Part shown: positions 34,471-45,869 of the stretch, piece after piece | Layout of the letters: every line of letters begins with the position of its first letter | Position numbering within the stretch: position 1 is the stretch's first letter | Origin: Rosa chinensis | Lineage: Eukaryota > Streptophyta > Magnoliopsida > Rosales > Rosaceae | Reading direction: 5' to 3' | Assembly: GCF_002994745.2 (NCBI RefSeq) | Contig: NC_037093.1 | Span: 66,731,510 to 66,795,509, forward strand | DNA length: 64,000 bases | Made by a program: the position numbers and the translations under genes | The notes under the pieces: model-generated | Told to the model about the DNA's origin: nothing | The model's database searches: none | The model's input: the letters and a program-made list of their open reading frames with translations, nothing else

Positions 34471-34947
34471 TTTGTTCGTATAATGGTGTGATTTACATCT
34501 CATGCTATAGTTGTACTGCTTGTAACCATTATCTTTATCTAAATTGCTCTCATCTAGTAGTTCTTATGGACATGTCCATCTTTAATTTGCTATCAGTCTT
34601 TAATTGTCCGTATAGCATATAGTCATTGACCTAAGTTTCTAATGCAAAGTAAGCATCCAATTACTTTCCTTATTTCCTCATCGATCTTCGCTTTCTTTAT
34701 GGGAAGAAGAAGGTAGATGAAGTCTACCAATTACTATGATCACATGTTTGTCCAGACAATTCTTAGCTTATTTGTTTTCTGCCTACCGCATCGATCAAGT
34801 TGAAGCTCTAAGCAAGTGGGTAATATAATAATTTACGTACTACTACGATAGAAATGACAAATCCATCGCGGTTTTTCCCTGCCAATAATGACAAATCCAT
34901 CGCGGTATTTCCCTGCCAATGGCCTAAGCATCCAAGTACTTTTTTGA

Positions 34948-35139
34948 TTTTTTTTTTTTAACTTTGTCAAGAGGAATCAAAAAGCTTCTTAAGCTCAAGA
35001 TAAAATCACTTCAGCGCATGTGAAATGCTTCAACTGTGCATTGCAGCACAATACCTGACCACTTTGACAGCTTCAGGTTCGAACCTAGGTTAGGGAGCAC
35101 ACCTAACTAGACAAAAACCACTAGGCCACTTATAGTGGT
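34948..35139 (-). mobile_element. tRNA-derived SINE, 192 bp
   Basis: On the minus strand an A box (GTGGCCTAGTGG) is followed about 32-36 nt later by a B box (GGTTCGAACC), then a tRNA-unrelated body and an A-rich tail (plus-strand T-run at 34948-34959). An 11-bp target duplication TACTTTTTTGA flanks it (34937-34947 and 35140-35150). It has the complete hallmarks of a plant SINE. The head resembles the one at 16901-16980. Confidence 0.85.
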
Positions 35140-35550
35140 TACTTTTTTGACTTCTTCATCTTCCTTATTCTTCATGGGAAGAAGAAGAAGAGCTATGATC
35201 ACATGTTTTCTTCTTTCATACCAGACAATTCTTATTTGTTTTCTGCATACCGCATTCATCAATTTGAAGCTCTAGCTTCTCCATTTAAATTTTAAAAAGC
35301 ATTAGCAAGTGGGTAGTTATAATAACGCAACTATGATAGAAATGACAAATCCATCTCGGTTTTTCGATCCCTTCCAATGACCAAACTGATCAGGACTCCC
35401 CGATCGTCAAGACATTCAAGATTGTTCTTTTGCTTAGATAGCTCGCCACACTAGGGCATGCGTTGAAAAGTAATAATATATTCAACTGTGTTTGGCTGAC
35501 ATTCAAGACCAAGCATACGTAAGCTGCACTAATTTTCATTTCTTTATCCT

Positions 35551-35558
35551 TTATATAG
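35551..35558 (+). promoter_or_regulatory. TATA box of receptor kinase 3
   Basis: TTATATAG lies about 50 bp before the ATG at 35607. The position and sequence fit a plant core promoter with a short 5' UTR. Confidence 0.5.
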
Positions 35559-35606
35559 CTCAAAGTTTGAGTTGCTTAGTTCTCTTGTATCACATTTTGG
35601 CCTATA

Positions 35607-38057
35607 ATGGTGCGATTGAGGAGTTCAACTAAACTCATGGACAGGGTTCCGTTTCTGTGCCTTGTTCTTGTTTTTGCACTAATTTTTCCATTCAAATCAT
35701 CAACAGCTTTTAATTTGAGCATGGGATCCTTTCTTTCAGTAGAAAATCCATCTCAAACTTTGATGTCTCCGGACGCAGTATTTACCGCTGGCTTTTTTCC
35801 GGTCGGTGAAAATGCGTTTTGCTTTGGAATATGGTTCTCGGAGCCATCAACCAGTACTCACAACCTCACCGTGGTGTGGATAGCAAATCGTGACGAGCCG
35901 GTCAACGGTCAACGCTCTAAGCTCACCCTGCACAAAAGTGGAACCCTTATTCTCTCCGACATCGACCGATACACCGTGTGGTCCTCCAACACAGCTTCAA
36001 ACTCATCGGCCCACTTGCACCTTAGAAACACCGGCAATCTTGTTCTGCTCGCTGCGCACGGCGGCGGCGTATTGTGGGAAAGCTTTGCTTCTCCGACGGA
36101 CACACTTTTGCCTCAGCAAGCGCTCACTAGAAACACACAGCTCATTTCTTCAAGAAGCCTCACCAACTATTCCTCCGGCTTCTACTCTTTTTACTTCGAC
36201 AACGACAACACTCTTCGTATGCTCTACAACGGCCCCGAGGTTTCGAGCATTTACTGGCCTGATCCATGGCTTCTGAGTTGGCAAGTAGGAAGATCCACAT
36301 ACAACAACAGTCGAATTGCAACTTTTGACAGCTTGGGAAATTTTAGTGCATCTGATAATTTTATCGTTTGGACAATCGACTACGGTGCAAATTTGCAGCG
36401 AATATTCAGGATGGATGTAGATGGTAATCTCAGAGGTTACAGTCGAAAAGGTCCTGGAGATAAATGGATTGTTACATGGGAGGCAGTTTTACAACCTTGT
36501 AAAATTCATGGCATATGCGGAGCTAATAGCTATTGCAGCTATATTCCTAGTACAGGTAGGAAATGCTCATGCCTGCCGGGTTATGAAATGATCAGTAAAA
36601 CCGATTGGTCTTATGGGTGTAAACCGGCAGGTTTCAATCTGTCCTGCAAGAGTAGTGCACGGGAGGAGTTTGGTTTTGTGCATCTTCCACGTATTGAGAT
36701 GTATGGTTATGATTATGCCGTCTATGGCAATTACACATTAGATGAGTGCAAAAGTTTGTGCCTGGACTTGTGCAACTGTACTGCATTCCACCACAAATTT
36801 GGTGGTGGTCAGTATCAGTGTTATCCCAAGGCGCAGTTACGAAATGGGTACCGGTCACCTGCTTTTGATGGGGAGCTGTATGTCAAGCTACCAAAAGGCC
36901 TCCTCAATGCTACCTATAGAGATACCAACATGTGCTCAGCTAAACTTACAGCACAGCTTGACAGAACATATGAAAGAAGCAAGCCCAATGGATCGATTGA
37001 GTTTATGCTGAAATTTGCATCTGCCTTGGGAGGAATAGAGGTTATTTGCATCTTTGTTGTGTGGTTTTTTGTGACAAGAAGAAGCGGTGGAGATAAAAAA
37101 GATCCAGAATTAGAACTACTTGCTCAAGGCTACCTTCAAGCTGCCAGTGGATTCAGAAGGTTTACTTACTCCGAGTTGAAGAAGGCCACAAAAGGTTTTA
37201 AAGAAGAGATTGGCAGAGGAGGAGGAGGAGTTGTGTACAAAGGCATATTGTCTGATCAACGAGTTGCAGCAATCAAGCAACTGAATGACTGTAAACAAGG
37301 GGGTGAAGCAGAGTTCCTTGCAGAAGTGAGCCTTATTGGTAAGCTCTACCATATGAACTTGATAGAGATGTGGGGTTATTGCGTAGAAGACAAGCATAGG
37401 CTTCTAGTGTATGAGTACATGGAGCATGGTTCTTTGGCGAAAAATTTATCTTCCAATGTGCTTGATTGGAAGAAGAGGTATGAAATTGCTCTAGGCACAG
37501 CGAAAGGCCTGGCTTATCTACATGAAGAGTGCTTGGAATGGGTTTTACACTGTGATGTGAAGCCGCAAAACATACTATTGGACTCCGATTACAATCCAAA
37601 GGTAGCTGATTTTGGATTGTCCAAGCTATTAAACAGAGGTGAGAACACCAGCTCGGACTTCTCTAGGATAAGAGGAACCAGAGGTTACATGGCTCCGGAG
37701 TGGGTGCACAATATGCCAATCACTTCCAAAGTGGATGTTTACAGTTACGGGATTGTTGTATTGGAGATGCTGACCGGAAAGAACCCAACTGAAAGGAACG
37801 TTCAATCTGTTGAAGGTGGATGGGAGACACAGAAGCTTGAAGGTGGAGGGGAGACACAGAAGCAAATAATGGTCAAATGGGTCATGGAGAAAATGGATGG
37901 AGCGTTTACAAATGCAGAGACTGAGATGGGAGGTGAAAATGGAGAGGGTAAGCTGGAAATTCTTGTTAAAGTGGCTCTTCAGTGTATAGAGGAAGACAGA
38001 AATGCAAGACCCTCAATGAGTCGAGTAGTTGAGATGCTTCTACATCATGAATTGTAG
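35607..38057 (+). CDS. G-type lectin S-receptor-like Ser/Thr kinase (ZmPK1-like), gene 3
   Basis: An intact single-exon frame of 816 codons. Domains: signal peptide (hydrophobic about 14-34), bulb-type lectin (about 40-170, VVWIANRDEPVNG), S-locus-like region, EGF-like Cys cluster (PCKIHGICG...CSCLPGYE), PAN/apple domain, membrane segment (about 465-487) and kinase (about 530-805). Kinase landmarks: GRGGGG loop from Gly536, Lys557, HCDVKPQN with Asp650, DFG Asp668 and APEW. Like gene 1 it is non-RD. The juxta-terminal region has a short internal repeat (EGGWETQKLEGGGETQK) absent from gene 1. A downstream in-frame Met (residue 12) is an alternative start. Role: plasma-membrane receptor kinase of unknown ligand. 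It is paralogous to genes 1 and 2 in tandem. Confidence 0.93.
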   Translation: MVRLRSSTKLMDRVPFLCLVLVFALIFPFKSSTAFNLSMGSFLSVENPSQTLMSPDAVFTAGFFPVGENAFCFGIWFSEPSTSTHNLTVVWIANRDEPVNGQRSKLTLHKSGTLILSDIDRYTVWSSNTASNSSAHLHLRNTGNLVLLAAHGGGVLWESFASPTDTLLPQQALTRNTQLISSRSLTNYSSGFYSFYFDNDNTLRMLYNGPEVSSIYWPDPWLLSWQVGRSTYNNSRIATFDSLGNFSASDNFIVWTIDYGANLQRIFRMDVDGNLRGYSRKGPGDKWIVTWEAVLQPCKIHGICGANSYCSYIPSTGRKCSCLPGYEMISKTDWSYGCKPAGFNLSCKSSAREEFGFVHLPRIEMYGYDYAVYGNYTLDECKSLCLDLCNCTAFHHKFGGGQYQCYPKAQLRNGYRSPAFDGELYVKLPKGLLNATYRDTNMCSAKLTAQLDRTYERSKPNGSIEFMLKFASALGGIEVICIFVVWFFVTRRSGGDKKDPELELLAQGYLQAASGFRRFTYSELKKATKGFKEEIGRGGGGVVYKGILSDQRVAAIKQLNDCKQGGEAEFLAEVSLIGKLYHMNLIEMWGYCVEDKHRLLVYEYMEHGSLAKNLSSNVLDWKKRYEIALGTAKGLAYLHEECLEWVLHCDVKPQNILLDSDYNPKVADFGLSKLLNRGENTSSDFSRIRGTRGYMAPEWVHNMPITSKVDVYSYGIVVLEMLTGKNPTERNVQSVEGGWETQKLEGGGETQKQIMVKWVMEKMDGAFTNAETEMGGENGEGKLEILVKVALQCIEEDRNARPSMSRVVEMLLHHEL

Positions 38058-38708
38058 GGGTGCCTGTTCATATTCTGGGATGTCAACAGTATGTTTTTAA
38101 ATATAAAATTTGCCCTCTTTAGCATTTGTTCCTTCAATTCCTCCAATCCATACTACTTAATAATAGAATTATGAATAGCATCAAACCCTACTTATACACG
38201 AGTAACGGATGTATTCTAGAGCTTCTAGTATAGAGCCTCTAAGATATTGCCCAAATTCATAAGCCAAACTGGCCTAGAGTGACATACAGTTCTATTGCTG
38301 GTCTCAAAGAGTCATTGTTGCTTCTAGTTTTAATCTTTTTACTTCAAAGTCTGATTGGATAAATTTGCTTTTCATGTTTTCAATTTTTGTATTAGAACAT
38401 CAACACAACCAGTTCGAAACATTTCCAGATTTTCATCCACCCAGTTACTCTTTTTTATGTTAATAAAACCAAAGGCTCATCATCCCCAGTTTGTTCCTCC
38501 TCTGTACACTACCAAAATTATTCCGACTGCTACTTTTAACAAAACAAAAAAAAAAAAGGGAAATTTAATAACAGAGCTTAATCTTTTTTTGGCTGCCCAA
38601 CTCCGAAGCTTTTTCGGACAGGACTCTAACTTTGATCACCATCCTGGGTCTCTCGGATCATAGATTCATAATCCTAGGGCTACGTCACTCTCTCTATCTC
38701 TGGGATCA
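38058..38708. other. region between convergent kinase 3 and MYB genes
   Basis: No coding region is supported; both 3' ends should lie here. An A-run near 38550 and generic AT-rich sequence only. Confidence 0.5.
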
Positions 38709-39629
38709 CTACTCCACTTTGCTAATCCCAATCCGCTTTACAACTGCGTTTCTAATGGCAGCTTCAGTGTGCATGAACATCCCATTGTGATCAACCCCAG
38801 ACATATAGTTTCTCACTTCCTTTCTGATCATCTCTTGCATCACATCCAAGAACTCTGCGCTGAAGAACTGCTTATCAATCCCCGCCTCACTGTTATGGTT
38901 GCCCTGGCGCGCCGCCTCTCCACCTCCAGCTTCTTCAGGTTGAGCTTGAATTACTTGAGGTTGAAGTTGAACTATCTGGGCCTTGGGCTTTGGGCTCACA
39001 ACCCAACTGGATCCGGATCCGGATGCTGACCTCTGATGATTCGGCCCTTCATTGGATCCGGGAAGCGACAGGCTGAGCGATGTCGGTGGATCCGCTACCG
39101 GAGCGACCGGCCGCACGGCTTGCGAGGGAGGAATCACGCCGGGTAAACTAGAATCGCTCAAATCGGATCCGGATGGGCTACCCGGGTTCATGTACAAACC
39201 CGACACTGTTGTACCCGCCCCGACGCTGGCCGATCTTTTGAGAGGCTGCTCGGGCGACATGTCGTCGGAGAAGGACGAGAATTTGCGCTTGAGCGTGGAG
39301 TTCCAGTGGTTCTTAATGGCGTTATCGGTGCGGCCATTGAGCAAGCGAGAGATGGTGGCCCACTTGTTTCCGAACCGGGCATGGGCTCGAATTATGGTGT
39401 CGTCCTCTTCAGGAGTAAACGGCCGGTGCTCCACCTCCGGCGAGAGCTGGTTGCACCACCGTAGCCGGCACGACTTACCGGATCGACCAGGGATCGATTT
39501 GCTGATCAGAGACCAGTTCCTCGGGCCGTAGCTCTGGACCAGCCTCTGTAACGCTTCGTCTTCCTCTGGGCTCCACGGACCTTTTATCCGATCCGCCGCG
39601 GCTTTCTTGGTCGAAGAAGAAGAAGCCAT
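38709..39629 (-). CDS. R2R3-MYB transcription factor, subgroup 22 (MYB44/70/73/77-like)
   Basis: An intact intronless 306-codon gene. R2 (about 17-62: [20 protein letters not shown], then [10 protein letters not shown]) and R3 (about 69-113: [18 protein letters not shown], then [16 protein letters not shown]) each carry the regularly spaced aromatic residues of MYB repeats. C-terminal subgroup-22 motifs are present: [23 protein letters not shown] and an EAR-type repression motif LSLSLPG. A conserved [17 protein letters not shown] block follows. Family knowledge: nuclear DNA-binding regulators of ABA, stress and auxin responses. Which of the four paralogues this matches cannot be decided here. 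The ATG at 39629 precedes a Ser-rich stretch and the MYB domain; no upstream alternative. Confidence 0.95.
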   Translation of the reverse strand: MASSSSTKKAAADRIKGPWSPEEDEALQRLVQSYGPRNWSLISKSIPGRSGKSCRLRWCNQLSPEVEHRPFTPEEDDTIIRAHARFGNKWATISRLLNGRTDNAIKNHWNSTLKRKFSSFSDDMSPEQPLKRSASVGAGTTVSGLYMNPGSPSGSDLSDSSLPGVIPPSQAVRPVAPVADPPTSLSLSLPGSNEGPNHQRSASGSGSSWVVSPKPKAQIVQLQPQVIQAQPEEAGGGEAARQGNHNSEAGIDKQFFSAEFLDVMQEMIRKEVRNYMSGVDHNGMFMHTEAAIRNAVVKRIGISKVE

Positions 39630-39789
39630 GGATTGATAGTCCTCTTAAATTAAAATAGAGAGCTAAAAATTAAAAACTACGAAAAATAAAAATAATTCTA
39701 GTTGGAAATTCTGTACAGGATGCTAGGGTGGTGGTAGAGGCGGAGCCTCACCTTTGATCTGAGAGAGAGGAGGTGACACAGGTGCAAGG

Positions 39790-39797
39790 TTTATATA
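39790..39797 (-). promoter_or_regulatory. TATA box of the MYB gene
   Basis: The minus strand reads CGTATATAAACC, about 160 nt upstream of the ATG, leaving a 5' UTR of about 130 nt. A G-box CACGTG lies further upstream at 40707-40712. Confidence 0.6.
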
Positions 39798-41973
39798 CGG
39801 AAGGGGATTTGGTGACTCGTGATAGCCGGTTGAGTAACCGGTCTTAGCCGTTGTGATATGGGGGATTCTTCCTGGCAAGGCAGTTACTCGCATACAGCTG
39901 TCAAACTAACACGCGTCCCTTCCTTTCCCCTCCATCTTACACGTATAAATACAAAAGCACAATCACTCTCTTTTTCATTTTTTAATATAAAAAAAAAAAA
40001 AAAAACAGAAAAAGTAAAAAAAAAACAAAAATTAGGTTTCCCTACTCGCCTGCTGTTTTAACTTTTAACCAGAATCTTGCATGGTCATGTCAACCTGAGT
40101 TGTCTACGGGTGGGGGCCTCGGCTCAACTAGACCTCTGAATTTTCACAGATTTGATAACGTAAGAACAGTAAATAGTAATTTTAACGGCCGAGGGAAAGT
40201 AAAAACAGTCAACAAGTAAAACCGTTAGTTAAACGGCCCAAAGAATGTGCACCACGTCCCCAAAACCGCGGGGTTTTAAATGCTGAATTGGCCGTTTTGG
40301 AAGTTAAAGAGAGAGAAAGAGAGGGATTTGGGATAAGACTAGAGAGTTGAAAGTGATCTTATCGCGAAGAATAAAAAATTGAGAAAATGACATAAAAAAT
40401 TAATAAAAGGGGAGGTGTACGGTTTGGTTTTGTTTGGTTTGGGAGTGGATGGGAGCGTATAAGAATGACTTTGACCAAGAGCCAGGCTGTTTCGCATTTT
40501 GGGGAAAGAGATATTTTTTAATATACTTATATAAGCGAGAAACGGACGCACGGAAGTGCTGAGCTGGATGCATAAGACGACAAAATTGGGTAGCAGAATC
40601 GGGGGACGAACGGTACTGGAGTTGTGTCAGTACAGGCTGTAAAATTTAAGGCCCACCCGAGTGGGAGTGAGACTCTATCTCCCCCTAACGGCCAACCACT
40701 CACCGACACGTGCCGGTCACGCTCCACCTGCGAAACTGCCAAAACCGACTCCACCGTCTAACCGGTTTAATTTATTGCTTTGCTTTGCTTCCCTTCCTCG
40801 TTGCTTCCTCTTCTCTGCATTCCACTAGTTGTTATAATCTCGTCTCCTAAAACTTCAATCTGGTGGAGGTCATTTGTACATGATCTTTAATTAGAGTTAA
40901 TAGCATACGTGCGGCCTATTAATTATTTCAAATAATTAATATCGTAAAAATCAGATTACTGGATGATTAAATGTTAATAAATATAATTACTTTAAGTTTT
41001 TTTTCTTGTTTTTAGCACGTAAAAGTTCAGATAAGAGGGAGGCTTTCCTGCGCTACCAAAGTCAGGGCAAACCTACAATCTTGACCCAACATGACTTACA
41101 AAATTAGCCAGTGTCTCAGCCCAGCCCAACCCAGCCTATTGGTATGGAATTATGCATGACATTTTCTAAATTACCCACCAACAAAGGATAGTCGGCAGCA
41201 GGATTCGAACTTAGATGGGGGCTCCAACACAAGGCCGTCCTTACCAACTGAACAAACTTTTGTTGGCAATTACTTACGTTATTTTGGATTATCAAAATTC
41301 TAGATTTCAAAACTGTAAATTGATTTTTGATCGGGACACATTGTATTGTACTTTACAATCTAACGATTTATAACAGCATAGTTGAATATTTGTATTTAAT
41401 TTTTATATAGACATGACAAAATATGTCTCGCATTTAGACTTTTAGAGGTATTTGTTAAATTCAGTTATTTTTATGATTAGTATGATATCGATAACAATAA
41501 TTAATTTTATAGGTGTAAGATTTCACACGAGCTCCCGTTATATACTTATATAGCCCTCTATCAATAATTGCCTCCCAACATTTAATCTCATTTCAAAACC
41601 GCTCTAATTTCTTTTCTTTTTGGAGTCTCCTTATTCTGAAGCACTATAAAATTTCAACAAAGAGAAGAAACATTATAGTTGAGGTGCGTGTGAGTGTCAC
41701 GAAAACAATGTGCGTGGGAATGAGTCTGGAAAGAGAAACAGAAAAAAAACGGAAAAAGGAAAGGGAGGAAAGCAACAAAAAACAGAAAGCAAAGATTAAA
41801 AGAGAGGAGGGAGAGTGAGGACTAGTCCCCTTTCTTCAACAGTAGGACTACTACTACTGGTTCAACATCCAATTCGGTTACGCGGGAAACAGCTGTCTCT
41901 CTATATATGTACATGAACCTCTTTTACCCCACCCCACTTGCCATATACACACACGCATGGAACAGTTCCCTCT
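39798..41973. other. MYB upstream region and intergenic DNA
   Basis: No coding region recognised. It contains an A-run near 39990-40005, one CACGTG at 40707, a GGCCCACCC element near 40651 and a TATA-like ACTTATATAAG near 40525. The SINE-like head is at 41201-41255. Open frames here are short and of biased composition. Confidence 0.5.
41201..41255 (-). other. tRNA-derived SINE remnant
   Basis: On the minus strand an A-box-like TTGTTCAGTTGG (plus 41244-41255) and a B box AGTTCGAATCC (plus 41201-41211) are spaced 32 nt, exactly as in a tRNA promoter. No tail or target duplication could be set, so the full extent is unknown. Confidence 0.5.
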
Positions 41974-42112
41974 CACGTGCCAGCCCCACCCGCCTCCTAC
42001 CTAACCCTGTCCTTTTACCCGTACTCCTCACGTGGCTACGTCCGCCACACGAGTGCATCTCACGTGAGCTCCATATCCCCACGTACCGCCAACCCTTCCG
42101 GATTATAAAAAC
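41974..42112 (+). promoter_or_regulatory. G-box cluster with TATA box
   Basis: Three perfect CACGTG boxes (41974-41979, 42029-42034, 42061-42066) and a CACGTA (42079) lie in a C-rich 110-bp stretch. A TATA box GATTATAAAAACCCC follows (about 42101). Such clusters are binding sites for bZIP and bHLH factors (ABA or light response). No open reading frame of note follows, so the transcript could be non-coding, have a small first exon, or be lost. Confidence 0.6.
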
Positions 42113-43743
42113 CCCCGGGAAAAGGGTGGGGAGTCCTCTCAAGTCTCACCTGCCCAAGCTTGGAGCCACTAATGCTAATGGCCTAATTGATTTGTTAATT
42201 TAACGTCGGTCTTCTATTTTAATCAAACTCTAATGCATGCATGTTGTTTGATTTCTTTATTGGATTTAGTTCAAAGTGCATGCCTAACTTAATAGCATTC
42301 TAAGACAAGTTGGTGGAGAAAGCAATCTTGTATAGTAATAACGTGGGATACAATTCATACATATATAAAAAACCACAATACTAAAATTATAAAAAAAAAG
42401 CTGTTGAAATTATTCTTAAGATACAATTTAAGAACTTGATATGTTGTTGATTGAAAATTTGAAATGTAGATTAATCGTATACTGGTCACGATTATCAGAA
42501 TAGAACTCTCTAATGCAAGTGCTTTCATGTTCATTAGGTTTAATTTCATGAGGAAAGGGATTTAATTTCCGTGTGACAGTTGCGGAAGAGCCCGTCGTCT
42601 CTCAAAACGTTAATAGTGAGTAAGGATGAGGGCAAAAATTGTGAAGCAGGGAAACACTTAAATGCAGAGTTTAGGAATGGATTTGGAAAATGGGAAGGGC
42701 TGGACCATGAAGTTGATAGGTTAAGCTTAGGGATGGGCCTCAAGGTCGGGAGGGGCTTACTTGTATCAAATAAGGATGGGCCGGGACCATTTTTCCAGCT
42801 TGTATCAACTTTGTTTTCTTGATGAACTTGCTTATTCAAAGAAAATTCAATAATACAGTGTTAATGACTAAACCAAAACCTAATATACAAGCACATTTGG
42901 TCTCGGTTGCAAGAACTTTGATAAGAGATGGAGCCAAATTCGAGTAAACCAATGAACTAGTAGTTCCAAGATATGCACAGTTTCTTCCCTCCTAGTTGTA
43001 GTTCTTGAAAATGTGGAGTTCCCGTATTTTGAATCAATTCATTAATGAATCATTGCTCAAACTAAAATAGTTATTACATACTCGCTGCTGCCATTAAAAA
43101 CATACAAGAGGTTGTGGGAGTATCATGATAATACATAGGTATAGACCACTCAAGAGGTTGTGGAGTTCCCGTATGAACCAAATAATATCATGACATATAT
43201 TTCTAGTTAATTGCCATGAAATTTATGGAGGAGGATTGAGATTTGTCTGCCACAAGTCCACAACCAATTGAAATACCACAACAACAAATTCAAAAACATA
43301 TATAGACAATTTTGACAAGATCCAACTAGATTTGCTCACTTTTTTGGCACATGAGCATGAACCAATGTACTATGCTGCTCAGCAATAAGTTTACCACTTT
43401 CATTTTTAAGAAAATAACCTTCCTTATATCATTAGCAATATCTTGATTATTATGCAAATAAGTACATGTCATTTATGATTCATGCATATGTAAGTTCATC
43501 TCGTATAAACATGAACATACAATTATAGATAAAGACACAAATATATATATCTGAGAACATGAAGAATGTATCTGTATTTATTTTGATGCAGTACAAACTA
43601 TAAAATATAGTATTTCTTTACTTTTATTTCTTGGTTTAGCAGCATTTTTTTATTTATTATTCGATCACATAAAATTTATTTTCCCTATAAAAGGATTTAT
43701 TTTTCAAAAAGGTCGAGACAGCCCCATTTCCCTTCTGGTGACT
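42113..43743. other. intergenic, 3' flank of the IPT gene
   Basis: No coding region or RNA gene recognised. The TATA at 42101 would drive transcription into this stretch, but no long open frame, splice pattern or hairpin could be supported. Confidence 0.45.
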
Positions 43744-44271
43744 TCAGAGATTTCTCAACGCTGCAATTTTTTTATTTTCCCGAACATAGACCACGTAGGT
43801 TTTGACTTTTGACTGTCCTGGATAAGGAAAATTCTTCAAAAAACATTCCACAATAGCCAAACTCGGTTCCAAAACAAAAGCTCTCCATGCATTCTCAGCT
43901 TCTTCTCCACGTCTCTGATGCACACATGTTACATCAAGTCGATGAATGTCCCATCCAAGTTCATCCTTCAGACGTCGAATCTTTTCTGTTTGGCGATCAA
44001 CGAGCTTGCAGGTGTTTTCCTTAATATCTTTGATGCCAGCTTCAAGCAATGACATCTTGGTATCCTCATCTTCATTATTTCTCTCCGCCATGAAAAAGGG
44101 ATCCATCTCCTGAGCTTCAATCGCTCGTCGGATGCCACGTTCATAATCAACCCCGGGAACACAAAATCGTCTTAGCTCATTCACAACACCTGGCTCCACC
44201 ATCTGATCAACTCTTCTTGACACATGAGCATATATTACTGGTAAGGAACTAAGGAAGCATCGAGCCATAAG

Positions 44272-44930
44272 TGTAAGACCTTATTGAACTAGACATCAAC
44301 ACTTTCTGCAAATTGACATTGTGAGGAGTTTTAGAGTTTCAGTTCGTAACATCAGAGTATTTAATAAAGCTTGTAATTGAAAATAGTTTTATTAATGCAA
44401 TCTGTTTTTGAATTTGAATTCAAACATGTATGGTTATTTAGATTATCCATTCAGATAAACATAAGGAAGTTATAAGGCAGTTGCTTAATGGAAGGAACTG
44501 CCACAACAGTTTTTCTGATATAAGGAGGATTACAATGTCCTCATTTGATCCCTGCTAGAACACCAAACCTCAAACAAAATTGTCCCATTAACAATCTGAG
44601 ATTGAGGGTGCATCTAGGAGAAGCATCAATGGATTCTGGAACTACATCATGTTAGTATCATATACTTTTATCAGTTTTATTTTCTAGATATAATGTTCAA
44701 TATGCAGCAGATTCTTGATTCATGTTGTTCTTGAATTGTAATCTTATATTTGACATAGCCTTGTAATTATCTAGTATGACGATGAACTTAGAATCAATCA
44801 TAATTCATAATCATATATATCTGCAGAAGTTGCATGAACTGTTTTTTCAAATGTTCTTGCTGCTATAAAGATAAGAGTTGTTATATATGATCAAGTATTT
44901 AGATGTCCAGAAATAAATTGCATTCTAACA
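44272..44930 (+). repeat. 5' LTR of the composite retrotransposon
   Basis: 659 bp, TGTAAGACCTTATTG to GCATTCTAACA. About 98% identical by eye to 55055-55714. Confidence 0.95.
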
Positions 44931-44932
44931 AT

Positions 44933-44945
44933 TGGTATCAGAGCC
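44933..44945 (+). promoter_or_regulatory. primer-binding site of the composite retrotransposon
   Basis: TGGTATCAGAGCC starts two bases after the 5' LTR; it is complementary to the 3' end of initiator Met tRNA. Confidence 0.9.
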
Positions 44946-45869
44946 TACATGCTCAAATTAAGATTGTTAAGATATTCATGTTTCGGTTCAAGTGTCATGA
45001 TCACATCTTACATATTGCTGCATAACAGTTTCATGTTCTGGAATCCTTACTGTAATTCAAATTTGTTCGATTAATGCATAAATGGTGCTTATATATGTTT
45101 AATTTGTGATTTTCAATTACACTACAAGATTGATAAAATCATCATGCTTTATTTATGATACATATCTCCAAGTTGATTAGATGGTGTATTACAATATTCC
45201 TGAATATGTGTTTGACAGAATATAATTTCAGAAATTACTGCATATATGATCACAACATAGTATGCTGCCAAAGTAGCCATGTATTCATGATTATATGCAA
45301 ACTGAAGTGTTTTCAGGATCATGATTGTGTGTGTGTGTGTGTGTATCCTGCCATCAAAATGGTTGTTATATAAATGCATGAACTATTTCATTTATCAACA
45401 GAAAACAAAAGACTCACTTATACTTGAAATTAATTTGATTCTAGTTTCCAAAGAAATTAGTATTCAAACATTTGGTTATTTGAGTAGCATATACATGTCA
45501 TTAGACATTCATATGATATCAGAGAAAAGTGTGTCACAAATGACACCAAAATTCTTGAAAATACCATAGTCTGCTGATCAATGTATTTGCACTTCATTAA
45601 AATGTTGTTCAAAATTTAAATTAACATTTGGGACATATATTTCTAGTGCATAATTTCAGTTTTACAGCACTAGTATGACTGACTTAGATTGAATAATTGC
45701 ATACAGCCATGCATTTTCTTATAAGTATCAATCAGATTCAGTTGCTCAATGAATTGAACTTAAGAAATAAAAAGGTGGTATTGAACTGCATCTAAGAATC
45801 CAAGATTTTGATCATATGTTGAGCGAGGAACCACCTGCAAAATTAATTGTAAAGCAGATGCAAGAGTCT
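44946..45869 (+). other. leader of the composite retrotransposon
   Basis: AT-rich, with a (GT)n microsatellite near 45326-45343. A degraded gag is possible toward 45780-45869, but nothing specific could be read. Confidence 0.5.

Larger units (their letters stand above)
34471..35606. other. upstream region of receptor kinase 3, with duplicated segments
   Basis: No gene. Two related stretches (about 34660-34880 and 35155-35360) share TATGGGAAGAAGAA, TATGATCACATGTTT, CCAGACAATTCTTA and GACAAATCCATC words, so the upstream region was duplicated in tandem. Within the first copy a 31-bp unit with ATGACAAATCCATCGCGG is itself doubled (about 34855-34915). A SINE (34948-35139) lies between the two copies. 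Confidence 0.65.

Noticed and set aside
38769..39531. Plus-strand frames opposite the MYB gene
   Set aside because: Antisense shadows of a GC-rich MYB coding region; no recognisable protein.
42546..42839. 97-codon minus-strand frame
   Set aside because: Ser/Pro-rich, no motif, no promoter signal.
43744..44268. The 174-codon frame as an independent gene
   Set aside because: It is the C-terminal half of IPT; its first Met arises only from the frame shifted by the 8-bp insertion.
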